Of a stretch of DNA of 64,000 nucleotides, positions 32,944-41,748 are shown piece by piece; position 1 is the first letter of the stretch; each line of letters starts with the position of its first letter. Below the pieces are notes generated by a model that ran no database searches, was not told the origin of the DNA, and saw nothing but the letters and a program-made list of their open reading frames with translations. The DNA comes from Ruminococcus sp. (lineage in GTDB: Bacteria > Bacillota > Clostridia > Oscillospirales > Ruminococcaceae): assembly GCA_024697545.1 (NCBI GenBank), contig JAILFN010000111.1:24111-88110 (forward strand), in the 5' to 3' direction. The translations under genes were made by a program, and so were the position numbers.

Positions 32944-33633
32944 ATGGAGATTTTAAAGGTCGAGAACCTGGTCAAGGAATACGGCGAAGGAGATACTAAG
33001 GTGAAAGCCCTCGATGGTGTTTCATTCTCGGTGGAAAAAGGTGAGTTCGTTTCCGTCATAGGTCCCTCGGGCAGCGGCAAATCTACGCTGCTGCACATTC
33101 TGGGCGGCGTTGACAAGCCGACCTCGGGCAGGGTCATCATCGACGGCACGGATATCTGCTCACTGGGCGAGGATAAGCTGGCAGTGTTCAGAAGACGTCA
33201 GATAGGTCTTGTATATCAGTTCTACAACCTAATGCCTGTGCTGAATGTGGACGAAAATATCGCTCTCCCTCATCTGCTTGACGGCAGAAAGCTTGACAAG
33301 ACAAGGCTTGACAATATCGTTTCTCACTTGGGTCTTGCCGACAGGCGTGAAAACCTTCCCTCTCAGCTTTCGGGAGGTCAGCAGCAGCGTGTTTCCATCG
33401 GACGCGCCCTTTACAGCCGTCCTGCCATTCTGCTGGCAGATGAACCCACAGGCAATCTGGACAGAAAGACGGGCGATGAGATAGCGGCTCTGCTGAAAGA
33501 ATCCAACCGTATGCAGAAGCAGACCCTTATCCTCATAACCCACGATGAGCGCCTTGCCATGCAGGCTGACAGAGTCTTCTACCTTGAAGACGGAAGGCTC
33601 ATAAAAGATGAAACTGTAAGAACAAGAGTTTGA
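32944..33633 (+). CDS. ABC transporter ATPase, BceA/MacB type
   Basis: 229 residues. Walker A GPSGSGKST, Q-loop LVYQFYNLMPVLNV, signature LSGGQQQRVSIGRAL and Walker B ILLADEPTGNLDRKTGDE are intact; the YQFYNLMP and DEPTGNLD forms are typical of the BceA/LolD family. GGAGG (32931-32935) sets ATG 32944. It precedes the partner permease by 18 bp. A two-component system follows the permease, as in peptide-antibiotic resistance modules. Confidence 0.93.
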   Translation: MEILKVENLVKEYGEGDTKVKALDGVSFSVEKGEFVSVIGPSGSGKSTLLHILGGVDKPTSGRVIIDGTDICSLGEDKLAVFRRRQIGLVYQFYNLMPVLNVDENIALPHLLDGRKLDKTRLDNIVSHLGLADRRENLPSQLSGGQQQRVSIGRALYSRPAILLADEPTGNLDRKTGDEIAALLKESNRMQKQTLILITHDERLAMQADRVFYLEDGRLIKDETVRTRV

Positions 33634-33651
33634 CCGACGGGGAGATGCAAA

Positions 33652-36447
33652 ATGAACAACATAGTTTTTAAGGTGACAAAAAAATATATGAAGCTCAACC
33701 GCCGCCGCACTGCCATCGCTTTCGCGGGCATAACCCTCATGGTCGTCATGATGACCTGCGTTTTCGTGGGCAAGGAAACTGTCATGAAGTACATCGACAG
33801 GGTAGCTTCCCTTGACAAGGGCAGCTGGCACATGATAGCCTATGACGTAGATGCCGAAAGCGCAAAGACGATAGCTTCCCGCAAATACGTTGAGCAGGCA
33901 GGTCTTTCGGAGCAGCTGTACTGCATAGACTTCCCTCAGACAGGAGAGCCCGATCTGGTGCCGTTTCTTAACATAAAGGCTTATTCCGCCGACAGCTTCG
34001 GCATGACCAATATCACTATGGTCGAGGGCAGATACCCCGAGAACTCGGAGGAGCTCATAATTTCCGACTACGCTCTGGAAAAGGGTGCTGACATAAAGAT
34101 AGGCGACAAGATAAGCGGCGAGCTTTTTAAGCGCATACTGGTATCAAAACGCAAGAAAGGCGGCACAGAGTTCCCCCATGAAGGTATAAGCTTGCCCGCG
34201 GGCGGCATCGCCGAAGTACCTGTATCATTTGCTTACGGCGAAGAAACAGAGTCATTCTATGAGACCCGTGAACCCACAGGCGTTTCGGGAGAGTATACAG
34301 TGGTCGGCATAATGAAGAGCCCGTCTTACGAAGTGCATAACGGCGGCAGCTACGCAGCCCTGACCTTCCTCGATAAGCCCCGCGCCGATGCGCTGAATGT
34401 GATGATACGCCTTGACACCGCAGAGGTATCGGGCACTCAGGAAGTCGAAGATGATATCACTTCGATAACGGGTGAGGAGCATGACTTTGATTACAACGAT
34501 ATGCTGCTGGCATTCTCGGCAATGTCGGGGGACTCCAACATCAACACCATAGTGATCTTCATGCAGATCTTCTTCACACTCTTCACCATGGCGGCATCTG
34601 TGATACTTATCTATAATGTTTTCAATATGTCCTTTGCGGAAAGGTCGAGATATCTGGGTATGCTTTCCTCCGTTGGTGCTACCCGCCGACAGAAAAGGCA
34701 GAGCATATATTTTGAGAGCTTTGCGCTGCTAATGCCCGCGCTGCCCGCAGGACTGCTGCTGGGAATGGGTGTGGTATACGCTGCCACCCAGCTGCTGAAG
34801 CCCAGATTTGACACCATGCTTTCCGTTGACGGACCCATGATATGCGGCGATGTGCCCATGACCCTGTCCTTCGGTATCACCGAGATAGTTATAGTTCTTG
34901 TGATGTGTGCGGTAACGGTGCTTATATCCGCGCTGATACCCGCCATAAAGATAAGCATGATACCTCCCGTCGAAAGCGTAAAGGGTGCGGCAGATAACTA
35001 CACCAAAAAGAAGAAGCGCTTCAAGACAAGAAAAAGCCTGCTTGAAAAGGGCAGACCCGAGCTTATGCTGGCTGTCAACTCCACGAGCCGCACCAAGCAC
35101 CTTACAAGGAGCATAATACGCAGCATAGCGGTATTTGCCACAGTTATCATGGTAACGCTGTACGGGGCAAACTCGATCATTAAGGTGGTGGAAGCCAAGA
35201 CTGCCGAAGACGGCTGGATGCCCGTGCTTGACGGTTACGACTATGCAGTTGCGGCAGAGCTCAAAAACGGCGGATTTGACTATGTAAAGGAGGCGCTTGC
35301 GGCTGACAGGAACGTTACGGACACCAAGGAGATACTTGATTCTTTCCTTTCGGTAAGGCTGAGCTATGATGACATAAGCGATGAGCTAATGGATGGCTAT
35401 GCGGCTGTATGGGGTCAGTATGATGACCACGACCCTGCCGAATACAGGGAATATGTAAAGGAAGCATTTTTCAACGAACTGGACGTTTACCTGATTATGG
35501 TAGAGGACGAGGAGTTTGAGTATATAGCATCAAAGGGAAAAGCGGATATGTCTTTGGCAAAAGTGGGCGCTGAGCCTGCGGCGCTGGTGTACAACGAGGT
35601 CTTCCTTGACACCGACAGATACAGAGATGGTGAGGTATGCCACGGTTACAAGTATGTAAATGTAAGAGACAACATACTGAAGGCGGGAACAGGTGACAGC
35701 ATCGACCTGCTGAGCTTTGACCCCGATAAGGGGGAGAACATCAAGATCCCCGTAAAGATAGCGGGCATGGCAGACAGCGAGGCGATATCCGAAAGGTACA
35801 CACTGTCACCCTCGTGCATATACATTTTCGTAAACGAAGCGGCTAAGGAGAAGATCATAAGCTGCCCCTACGATCAGTCAACAGGAATAATACTTTTTGC
35901 GGACAAGGACGAAAACTCGATAAAGCAGCTCAATGACACGTTCATGGGATTTACATCAAATGAGAACGAAGCTGAGACGATACGTCTGCTCGGCAAAGAT
36001 GCTTTAAATGCAGCCGCCAACATAAAGCAGATAATAAGCGATATCATAAAGATACTTGCCTACTGCTTCACGGCGCTCATATCACTGGTCTGCCTGCTGA
36101 ACCTTTACAACTCCATAAGAGGAAGAGCCGCCGAGCGCAATAAGGAAACTGCGATACTGCGCTCTGTGGGCATGACTGAAAGACAGCTGACAAAAATGCA
36201 CGATCTTGAGAACCTTATGCTGCTGGCAAAGGGCTTGCTCACAGCCGCAGTCATCTGCACCGCTCTGTGCGTGGGACTGAGATATGTGGTGGTAAGCTAC
36301 TTCGGGAACGTGCGGATAGCTTCACCCATCCTGTTGGCACTCGGTATAACCGCAGTCACCGCAGCGATTTCGGCGATCATGACAAGGCTTTGCAACCGCA
36401 GCAGCAGGGAGGATATCATAAGTGAGATACGCCGTGAAACGGTGTGA
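33652..36447 (+). CDS. Large FtsX-type ABC permease
   Basis: 931 residues, longer than typical BceB (about 650). An N-terminal helix (about residues 22-44) is followed by an ectodomain of about 230 residues, an FtsX bundle (FAERSRYLGMLSSVGATRRQKRQ), a basic cytoplasmic loop (YTKKKKRFKTRKS), a second helix and ectodomain of about 270 residues, and a C-terminal FtsX bundle (ERNKETAILRSVGMTERQLTK). This two-repeat design matches MacB/LolC-like permeases. It pairs with the ATPase 18 bp upstream. The likely role is removal of a peptide or lipid-bound toxin, inferred from the neighbouring sensor pair. Confidence 0.9.
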   Translation: MNNIVFKVTKKYMKLNRRRTAIAFAGITLMVVMMTCVFVGKETVMKYIDRVASLDKGSWHMIAYDVDAESAKTIASRKYVEQAGLSEQLYCIDFPQTGEPDLVPFLNIKAYSADSFGMTNITMVEGRYPENSEELIISDYALEKGADIKIGDKISGELFKRILVSKRKKGGTEFPHEGISLPAGGIAEVPVSFAYGEETESFYETREPTGVSGEYTVVGIMKSPSYEVHNGGSYAALTFLDKPRADALNVMIRLDTAEVSGTQEVEDDITSITGEEHDFDYNDMLLAFSAMSGDSNINTIVIFMQIFFTLFTMAASVILIYNVFNMSFAERSRYLGMLSSVGATRRQKRQSIYFESFALLMPALPAGLLLGMGVVYAATQLLKPRFDTMLSVDGPMICGDVPMTLSFGITEIVIVLVMCAVTVLISALIPAIKISMIPPVESVKGAADNYTKKKKRFKTRKSLLEKGRPELMLAVNSTSRTKHLTRSIIRSIAVFATVIMVTLYGANSIIKVVEAKTAEDGWMPVLDGYDYAVAAELKNGGFDYVKEALAADRNVTDTKEILDSFLSVRLSYDDISDELMDGYAAVWGQYDDHDPAEYREYVKEAFFNELDVYLIMVEDEEFEYIASKGKADMSLAKVGAEPAALVYNEVFLDTDRYRDGEVCHGYKYVNVRDNILKAGTGDSIDLLSFDPDKGENIKIPVKIAGMADSEAISERYTLSPSCIYIFVNEAAKEKIISCPYDQSTGIILFADKDENSIKQLNDTFMGFTSNENEAETIRLLGKDALNAAANIKQIISDIIKILAYCFTALISLVCLLNLYNSIRGRAAERNKETAILRSVGMTERQLTKMHDLENLMLLAKGLLTAAVICTALCVGLRYVVVSYFGNVRIASPILLALGITAVTAAISAIMTRLCNRSSREDIISEIRRETV

Positions 36448-36451
36448 TATC

Positions 36452-36480
36452 TTGACATTCTACGCAGAGTATATTATAAT
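36452..36480 (+). promoter_or_regulatory. Sigma-A promoter of the second two-component system
   Basis: TTGACA (36452-36457) and TATAAT (36475-36480), 17-bp spacer, directly after the permease stop codon. Confidence 0.88.
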
Positions 36481-36504
36481 ATTAAGGCAAATATAGAATA
36501 TAAT

Positions 36505-36547
36505 GCTTTCGGAACCCGAAGCGTTAACGGTTTCGTGGTCCGAAAGC
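36505..36547 (+). promoter_or_regulatory. Structured leader before the response regulator gene
   Basis: GCTTTCGGA (36505-36513) pairs with TCCGAAAGC (36539-36547), extendable by three more pairs with one G-U, enclosing a second hairpin around GTTAAC. It lies in the predicted leader, 30 bp before the start codon. Confidence 0.5.
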
Positions 36548-36577
36548 GTTGTCCGTAGACAAAACGAAGGTGAATGT

Positions 36578-37240
36578 ATGAAGATATTACTGGTAGAGGA
36601 CGACCCCATGATACAGGAGGGGCTGAATCTGTCTCTTGCCACAGAGGGCTGCGAGCTGAAGACCGCTTCCTCGGTGGCGGAAGCCAAAGCACTTATAAAT
36701 GAGGATTACGACATATGTATCCTTGATGTCATGCTTCCCGACGGCACAGGGTATGATGTATGCGCCGAGATTCGCAGGCAGGGCGATACCCCGGTCATCT
36801 TCCTGACTGCCTGCGATGATGAATTACACACCGTTCTGGCACTGGAAAACGGTGCTGATGATTACATTTCAAAGCCTTTCCGTATTCGTGAGCTTATGGC
36901 GAGGATAAAGGCTGTTCTGCGCCGAACAGGGCGCAAAACAGAAAGCGAAGATATGGTAAAGGTGGGCAGCAATGATGTGAACATACGCACGGGCAAGGTA
37001 TTCCGCGGCGGTAAGGAGATAATACTCACTGCCATGGAATACAAGCTCCTGCTGATATTCATAAACAACCGCGGGGCGGTGCTTTCCCGTCAGCAGATGC
37101 TGCACAATATCTGGGACGTGGCAGGCGATTATGTCACTGACAATACCCTGACGGTCTATGTAAAGCGTCTGCGTGAAAAGCTTGAAGACGGTGATGAGGT
37201 CATACAGACCGTCCGCGGACTGGGGTACAGGCTGATATGA
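36578..37240 (+). CDS. OmpR-family response regulator
   Basis: 220 residues: receiver with phosphoacceptor Asp50 in CILDVMLPDG and SKPFRIRELMARI, then a winged-helix domain ending VIQTVRGLGYRLI. ATG 36578 has GAAGGTGA upstream. Overlaps the kinase gene by 4 bp. Probably controls the flanking ABC genes. Confidence 0.94.
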   Translation: MKILLVEDDPMIQEGLNLSLATEGCELKTASSVAEAKALINEDYDICILDVMLPDGTGYDVCAEIRRQGDTPVIFLTACDDELHTVLALENGADDYISKPFRIRELMARIKAVLRRTGRKTESEDMVKVGSNDVNIRTGKVFRGGKEIILTAMEYKLLLIFINNRGAVLSRQQMLHNIWDVAGDYVTDNTLTVYVKRLREKLEDGDEVIQTVRGLGYRLI

Positions 37241-38217
37241 ATGCACGAAACTATGTACATATCGCTGCTGCGGCAGCGGCGGCGGTGCTGTGCCTGATGC
37301 TGCACAGACCTGTGGGCTGCTGCATAGTCCTTGGGGTGCTGGCGGCTTTCCTCATCTTTGATAGCATTATCACCGAGAAACGCCGAAAGCGCAGGCTTAC
37401 CGATCTTATCGACTACATCACCCATGTGCAGGACGACCTGACACTTGCCGCCCCGGAATGCTCGGAGGAGGGACTGACGGGGATACTGCAAAGTGAGATA
37501 TACAAGGTAGTCGCCCTGCTGAGGGAGCAGTATTCAAATGAAAAGCACCGTAAGGAGTATATGTCGGATATGCTTTCGGACATATCGCACCAGATAAAGA
37601 CCCCTCTGACAGCCATACAGCTTATGACAGAGCTGCTGGAGCAGCCCGATCTCGATGAGGATAAGCGGCTGCAATATGCAGAGAAGATAGATTCACAGGT
37701 AGGGCGGATAACCTGGCTGGTACGCAACCTGCTGACTTTATCCCAGCTTGAAGCGGGCGTGTTGAAGATGAAGCCTGCCAACATTGAGCTTAGTGAGATG
37801 ATGGATGACATAAAGTCATCGCTGGAAATAATGGCGGAGATAAAGGGCGTATCGCTCGAGGTGAATGTTCCCGATACTAAATTAAAAGCCGACAGGCATT
37901 GGCTGCGTGAGGCTTTGATGAACATCATCAAGAACTGTATAGAGCATACCTATGAAGGCGGTCATGTGCGGGTAAGCGGCACGGAGAACAACATCTGTAC
38001 CGAGCTTACCATAGAGGATAACGGCAGCGGAATAAGTGAGAAGGATCTTCCGCATATATTTGAGCGATTTTATAAAGCAGACAATTCCTCGCCGCAGAGT
38101 GTCGGCATTGGTCTTGCATTAGCGAAGAATATAATAAATGCTCACAGCGGTTCGATACAGGCAGAGAGCGAAAAGGGCAAGGGCACCAGATTCACGGTAA
38201 AGATATATGCCGTGTAG
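37237..38217 (+). CDS. Intramembrane-sensing histidine kinase (BceS-like)
   Basis: 326 residues. Two N-terminal helices (about 6-22 and 26-44) are separated by only a few residues (HRPVG), so there is no extracellular sensor domain; such kinases read the state of a partner ABC transporter. Then HisKA with His118 in DISHQIKTPLTAIQLM, N box (NIIKNCIEHT), G1 (EDNGSGI), and G2 (SVGIGLALAKNI). The gene overlaps the regulator stop by 4 bp. The ABC transporter upstream (32944-36447) is the obvious signalling partner. Confidence 0.93.
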   Translation: MNARNYVHIAAAAAAAVLCLMLHRPVGCCIVLGVLAAFLIFDSIITEKRRKRRLTDLIDYITHVQDDLTLAAPECSEEGLTGILQSEIYKVVALLREQYSNEKHRKEYMSDMLSDISHQIKTPLTAIQLMTELLEQPDLDEDKRLQYAEKIDSQVGRITWLVRNLLTLSQLEAGVLKMKPANIELSEMMDDIKSSLEIMAEIKGVSLEVNVPDTKLKADRHWLREALMNIIKNCIEHTYEGGHVRVSGTENNICTELTIEDNGSGISEKDLPHIFERFYKADNSSPQSVGIGLALAKNIINAHSGSIQAESEKGKGTRFTVKIYAV

Positions 38218-38229
38218 CCGCCGTGCAAA

Positions 38230-38262
38230 GACCGTATTTGCCCATAAAGTGCAAAGGCGGTC
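38230..38262 (+). promoter_or_regulatory. Hairpin after the kinase gene
   Basis: GACCGTATTTGC (38230-38241) pairs with GCAAAGGCGGTC (38251-38262) with internal mismatches and no clear T run. It may attenuate read-through into the second ABC genes. Confidence 0.35.
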
Positions 38263-38313
38263 AATAACTAAGCTGAAAAAAACAAAAAAGCTATACATAA
38301 AGGAGACATTATT

Positions 38314-38472
38314 ATGAACAGACATATCATTATCAGAGCGATCATTGCAGTTATCTGGGTCGTTGTAGGGATCATCGCACTTGTAAAGGGACAGATGACA
38401 GAAGGGCTCATCTCACTGGTCGCAGGCGCTGCCTTCGGGTTCAGCTCATTCTCTATGCTGAAAAAGAAGTGA
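38314..38472 (+). CDS. Small two-helix membrane protein
   Basis: 52 residues, too short for usual gene calls but with AAAGGAG (38299-38305) at good distance. It begins MNRHIIIRAIIAVIWVVVG, has a short polar turn (KGQMTEG), a second helix (LISLVAGAAFGFSSFSML) and ends KKK. It lies in the gap between the kinase and the second ABC ATPase, 9 bp before the latter. A regulatory or assembly subunit for the transporter is possible; nothing in the sequence proves it. Confidence 0.75.
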   Translation: MNRHIIIRAIIAVIWVVVGIIALVKGQMTEGLISLVAGAAFGFSSFSMLKKK

Positions 38473-38481
38473 GGTCTGACC

Positions 38482-39201
38482 ATGAGAAAATTGCTTGAAC
38501 TGGATGATCTGAAAGCCTGGTATGACCCTAAGAAACAAGTCCTCAAAGGACTTGACCTTGAACTCGGGGAACACATGGTCGTGGGACTTATAGGTCTTAA
38601 CGGCGCAGGTAAGACGACCCTCATGAACGTTCTCTGCGGTCTGCACGAGGGATCCTCATGCACGACAAAGAGATTTGAAGGCGAAGACCTTGACTTTAAG
38701 GACAAGACATTCAAGGCACAGAGATATATCGTATTTTCGGAAGATGAGTCCTTCGGGTATTTCTCGTTCGATGAGTATGTGACCTATGTATTCGGCTGCT
38801 ACGGCAAGACCCCCGATAAGGCTTATATCGACGGGCTGGTGGGAAAATTCGGTTTCGGCGAGTACAGAGGAACGCTTATAAAAGACCTTTCCCTCGGCAA
38901 CCGCAGAAAGGCTTATCTCATCACAGGCTTCGCGCTGAAACTGCCCTTGCTGCTGCTCGATGAGCCTGTAAACGGTCTGGATTTCAACAGCACCGAAGCT
39001 CTCTATGCACTGATAGCAGGCTACAAGGAATTCGGTACAGTGATGTTTTCCTCACATATACTGGAAAGCGTAACTCTCACCTCTGACAAGGTGCTGGTGC
39101 TGGAAAACGGCGTTATCGCAAAGACATATTCCGGCAGCGACATAACTGCCGAAAATATCAGGGCTTCGCTTGAAAAAGAGGACGGGGTGAACGATGTTTA
39201 A
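38482..39201 (+). CDS. ABC transporter ATPase with degenerate signature
   Basis: 239 residues. Walker A GLNGAGKTT and Walker B LLLLDEPVNGLD are normal, but the signature reads LSLGNRRK instead of LSGGQ, and the Q-loop has no obvious Gln. The overall pattern is of ABC-2-type exporters (GLNGAGKTTLMNVLCGL). It overlaps the next gene, its membrane partner, by 8 bp. GAGG upstream. Confidence 0.88.
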   Translation: MRKLLELDDLKAWYDPKKQVLKGLDLELGEHMVVGLIGLNGAGKTTLMNVLCGLHEGSSCTTKRFEGEDLDFKDKTFKAQRYIVFSEDESFGYFSFDEYVTYVFGCYGKTPDKAYIDGLVGKFGFGEYRGTLIKDLSLGNRRKAYLITGFALKLPLLLLDEPVNGLDFNSTEALYALIAGYKEFGTVMFSSHILESVTLTSDKVLVLENGVIAKTYSGSDITAENIRASLEKEDGVNDV

Positions 39202-40333
39202 AATGTTATCCCGCAAGCTGCTGGGCGAAAACTGCGGCAGCGCCCTGAAAAATGTGTTCATCTCGGTATTTATCGCCTACGGGCTTTATTCTATAGGCAA
39301 GCAGATACCCCTTTCGGAAAAGGTGCTGGTGCTGACAGCCGTTGTCTTTTCGGGAACGCTGGTCATCCAGACACTGGGTTCTGCCGATAACGCAAAGCTG
39401 CTGCGGGGGCTTTTTGCCATGCCCTGCGATGAGCGCCGCACACTTGCGGGATACACTGCGGTCACGGGGCTTTATGTACTGACCTCAAAGGTATCGCTGC
39501 TGGCGGCACTTTTCTTCTCATTTACCAAAATGACGACATACAGGTGGGTGCTTTTCCTTCTGGCTTTTTTATATGCCGTTTTCGGGGGAGTGGCTGCCTT
39601 CGGACACTTTAGGAAAAGACCGTATATCTCGGTGCTGTATGTGGCGGCAGGGGTGGCTGCGGCATTTTTGCTCCCCGACGGAAAGGCTGCTGTCATAGCA
39701 TTGGCGGCGGCGGATGCTGTCTGTGCAGGCACGCTGTTCTTCCTCAAAATGGAAAATTTCCGCATTGATCCCACTGCGGGCAGGATAAGAAAAGTCCGCA
39801 CAACCGGCAGACCCGCCATGCTCATACCCCGCTATCTTGGGAGGTATCTGCTGGAACACAAAGCCTACATCTTCTCCACCCTCTTCATCGTTGGTTTTGC
39901 AGTGTTTTTCGCCCTGAATGCGGAGCGTATGGGACTCGATATCGCCTGCGGCATGGGGCTGGCGGCTGTCTCGATAAATTCCCCCGTTTCCACTATGGTA
40001 AGCGCCAACAGAGGTCTTGACCGCAAGCTGGACGCTCTTCCCGCAAAGACTGAAAAGTTTTTCATTCCCTTCGGTGTGACGCTCTTCTGTTTTTACCTCG
40101 TGTGCTTCGGGCTGTTTCTGGCAGCCTTCCATATAGCAGGAGGCAAAGGCGGGATACGCTATATTGCAATCGCACCCGTGTTTGCAGCCGAGGGCGCTTT
40201 CCTCACTTCTTTCCTTGAAAACAAATACCCCATAAAGACATGGAAGACCGAGGCGGACATTACACATAACCCGAGAAAATATATACTCCCCATAGCCCTG
40301 ATGATAGAAGCGGCTCTGGTCGGGTTTATATAA
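39194..40333 (+). CDS. Polytopic ABC-2-like membrane subunit
   Basis: 379 residues with about ten predicted helices, alternating hydrophobic stretches and short charged loops, and no large ectodomain. Overlap of 8 bp with the ATPase gene marks it as the permease of that transporter. No sequence family is recognised with certainty. Likely export of a small hydrophobic compound or peptide. Confidence 0.8.
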   Translation: MFKMLSRKLLGENCGSALKNVFISVFIAYGLYSIGKQIPLSEKVLVLTAVVFSGTLVIQTLGSADNAKLLRGLFAMPCDERRTLAGYTAVTGLYVLTSKVSLLAALFFSFTKMTTYRWVLFLLAFLYAVFGGVAAFGHFRKRPYISVLYVAAGVAAAFLLPDGKAAVIALAAADAVCAGTLFFLKMENFRIDPTAGRIRKVRTTGRPAMLIPRYLGRYLLEHKAYIFSTLFIVGFAVFFALNAERMGLDIACGMGLAAVSINSPVSTMVSANRGLDRKLDALPAKTEKFFIPFGVTLFCFYLVCFGLFLAAFHIAGGKGGIRYIAIAPVFAAEGAFLTSFLENKYPIKTWKTEADITHNPRKYILPIALMIEAALVGFI

Positions 40334-40449
40334 GATCAAACTGAGGAAGTCATTATAACGGCAGAAAAGGAACACTTGCAGAGGTCGATCTCTCGGCTGT
40401 TCGGGCGAGAGGGAAGTATGTTTGCTTAACGTTGTGAGGTGTTTGTGAT

Positions 40450-40683
40450 ATGGAATGGATTATCGTTACGGTTATAGTTATATTTGCCGCACTTGTTGCT
40501 TGTATATTATGGGCGAAACAGCTTTCAAAACATAGATTCCTGTGTAAAGCCTGTTCTAAGGGATTTTATGCAAAATGGAATAAACTTTTGTTTGCTGTTC
40601 ACTCCGATGATCTTTATGAGATAAGATGTCCGTATTGCGGTCATAAAGGCTGTATTGAAAAACAGAATAGTGATCGAAGATGA
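40450..40683 (+). CDS. Small membrane protein with C-terminal zinc ribbon
   Basis: 77 residues. One N-terminal helix (MEWIIVTVIVIFAALVACIL) is followed by a basic linker and a zinc-ribbon with CKAC and CPYC pairs. GAGG lies 11 bases before the ATG. Short Firmicute proteins of this build have no known function. It is last in the 33-40.7 kb island, 116 bp after the ABC permease; a CTCTCG/CGAGAG hairpin (40390-40411) is in the gap. Confidence 0.78.
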   Translation: MEWIIVTVIVIFAALVACILWAKQLSKHRFLCKACSKGFYAKWNKLLFAVHSDDLYEIRCPYCGHKGCIEKQNSDRR

Positions 40684-41068
40684 TCATTTTTCTTGATAGC
40701 TGTGTGAGCGTTCTCCGCTCCGCAGCTTATATTATTTCCGCATAGAATTTTCAAGATGAAAAAGTATTATGGCGCACCTCTGCCTGCTGTGATATTGCCC
40801 CGCCGCAGGGCGGCGAGCGGACCTGAACGGCTTATGGGGAATAGTAAACGGACAGCCGTCCGATGTGGGCGATCATCCGTTTTTGAGAGTATTCGTTATT
40901 TTTTGTCCAATATCCATCAAATGCCGATCTTGAAGAGAAAGTCGTGTCATCCTCTCATTTGAACCTGTTATACCCCCGAAAGAAGCCGATATCCACACAC
41001 TTTTTCACGCCGTTTCCATTGCAATAAACCGCAATTTGTGCTATAATGCCTTAAAGGAGAGTGATCTT
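40684..41068 (+). other. Non-coding gap before the AlkD-like gene
   Basis: 385 bp. A hairpin with two stem blocks (AGCTG/CAGCT and GAGCG/CGCTC, 40698-40726) and a CGGAC/GTCCG hairpin (about 40849-40862) followed by TCCGTTTTT are visible, the latter terminator-like. A 68-codon frame at 40756 has no ribosome site and low-complexity content and is not accepted as a gene. The last 50 bp are the next promoter. Confidence 0.45.
41019..41047 (+). promoter_or_regulatory. Sigma-A promoter of the AlkD-like gene
   Basis: TTGCAA (41019-41024) and TATAAT (41042-41047), 17-bp spacer, 21 bp upstream of the start codon. Confidence 0.85.
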
Positions 41069-41746
41069 ATGAAAGATATCGCAAAAGAGCTGAAGTCCCT
41101 TGCCGATGAGGATTACCGCAATTTCCATAAGGGACTTATAAAGATTCCGGAAGAACGTGTGCTGGGAGTTCGCACTCCTGCTCTGCGTGCTTATGCTAAG
41201 CAGCTGATAAAGGATGGCAGGGCAGGACAGTTCATCGCCGAGCTGCCGCATTACTACTATGACGAAAATCAGCTGCACGCTTTTATCATATCCGAGATAA
41301 AGGATTACGGCAGGGCAGTCGCGGAAACTGACCGCTTCCTGCCATACATTGACAACTGGGCGACCTGCGACCAGCTTCGCCCCAAGTGCTTCAAAAAACA
41401 CCGTTCCGAGCTTATAGGGCAGGTGTACGAATGGCTTGATTCGGACAGAACGTATACCGTTCGCTTCGGGATAGGTATGCTCCTTGTACATTACCTGACG
41501 GAGGATTTCAAACCCGAATATATGCAAAGGGTCGCCGCTGTCAGAAGCGATGAGTATTACATAAAGATGATGATAGCCTGGTACTTCGCCGAAGCTCTCG
41601 CCAAGCAGTATGATGCCGCCATAGACTACATCGAACGGGGAGTGCTTGACGATTGGACGCACAACAAAGCCATACAAAAAGCAAGAGAAAGCTTCCGCGT
41701 CCCGCAGGATGTAAAAGAGTATCTCAAAACGCTGAAAAGGAAATGA
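41069..41746 (+). CDS. AlkD-like DNA alkylation repair protein
   Basis: 225 residues, all-helical HEAT-like repeats. The family motif GVRTPALRAYAK near the N-terminus, NWATCDQLRPK with the catalytic Asp, and the C-terminal NKAIQKARESFRV identify the AlkC/AlkD group, which excise bulky or charged alkylated bases. AAAGGAGA at 41053 sets the start. The CPBP protease gene overlaps its stop. Confidence 0.92.
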   Translation: MKDIAKELKSLADEDYRNFHKGLIKIPEERVLGVRTPALRAYAKQLIKDGRAGQFIAELPHYYYDENQLHAFIISEIKDYGRAVAETDRFLPYIDNWATCDQLRPKCFKKHRSELIGQVYEWLDSDRTYTVRFGIGMLLVHYLTEDFKPEYMQRVAAVRSDEYYIKMMIAWYFAEALAKQYDAAIDYIERGVLDDWTHNKAIQKARESFRVPQDVKEYLKTLKRK

Positions 41747-41748
41747 TG

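Noticed and set aside
40756..40962. 68-codon frame in the gap before the AlkD-like gene
   Set aside because: No ribosome site, Arg/Pro-rich product, crosses hairpins; judged non-coding.
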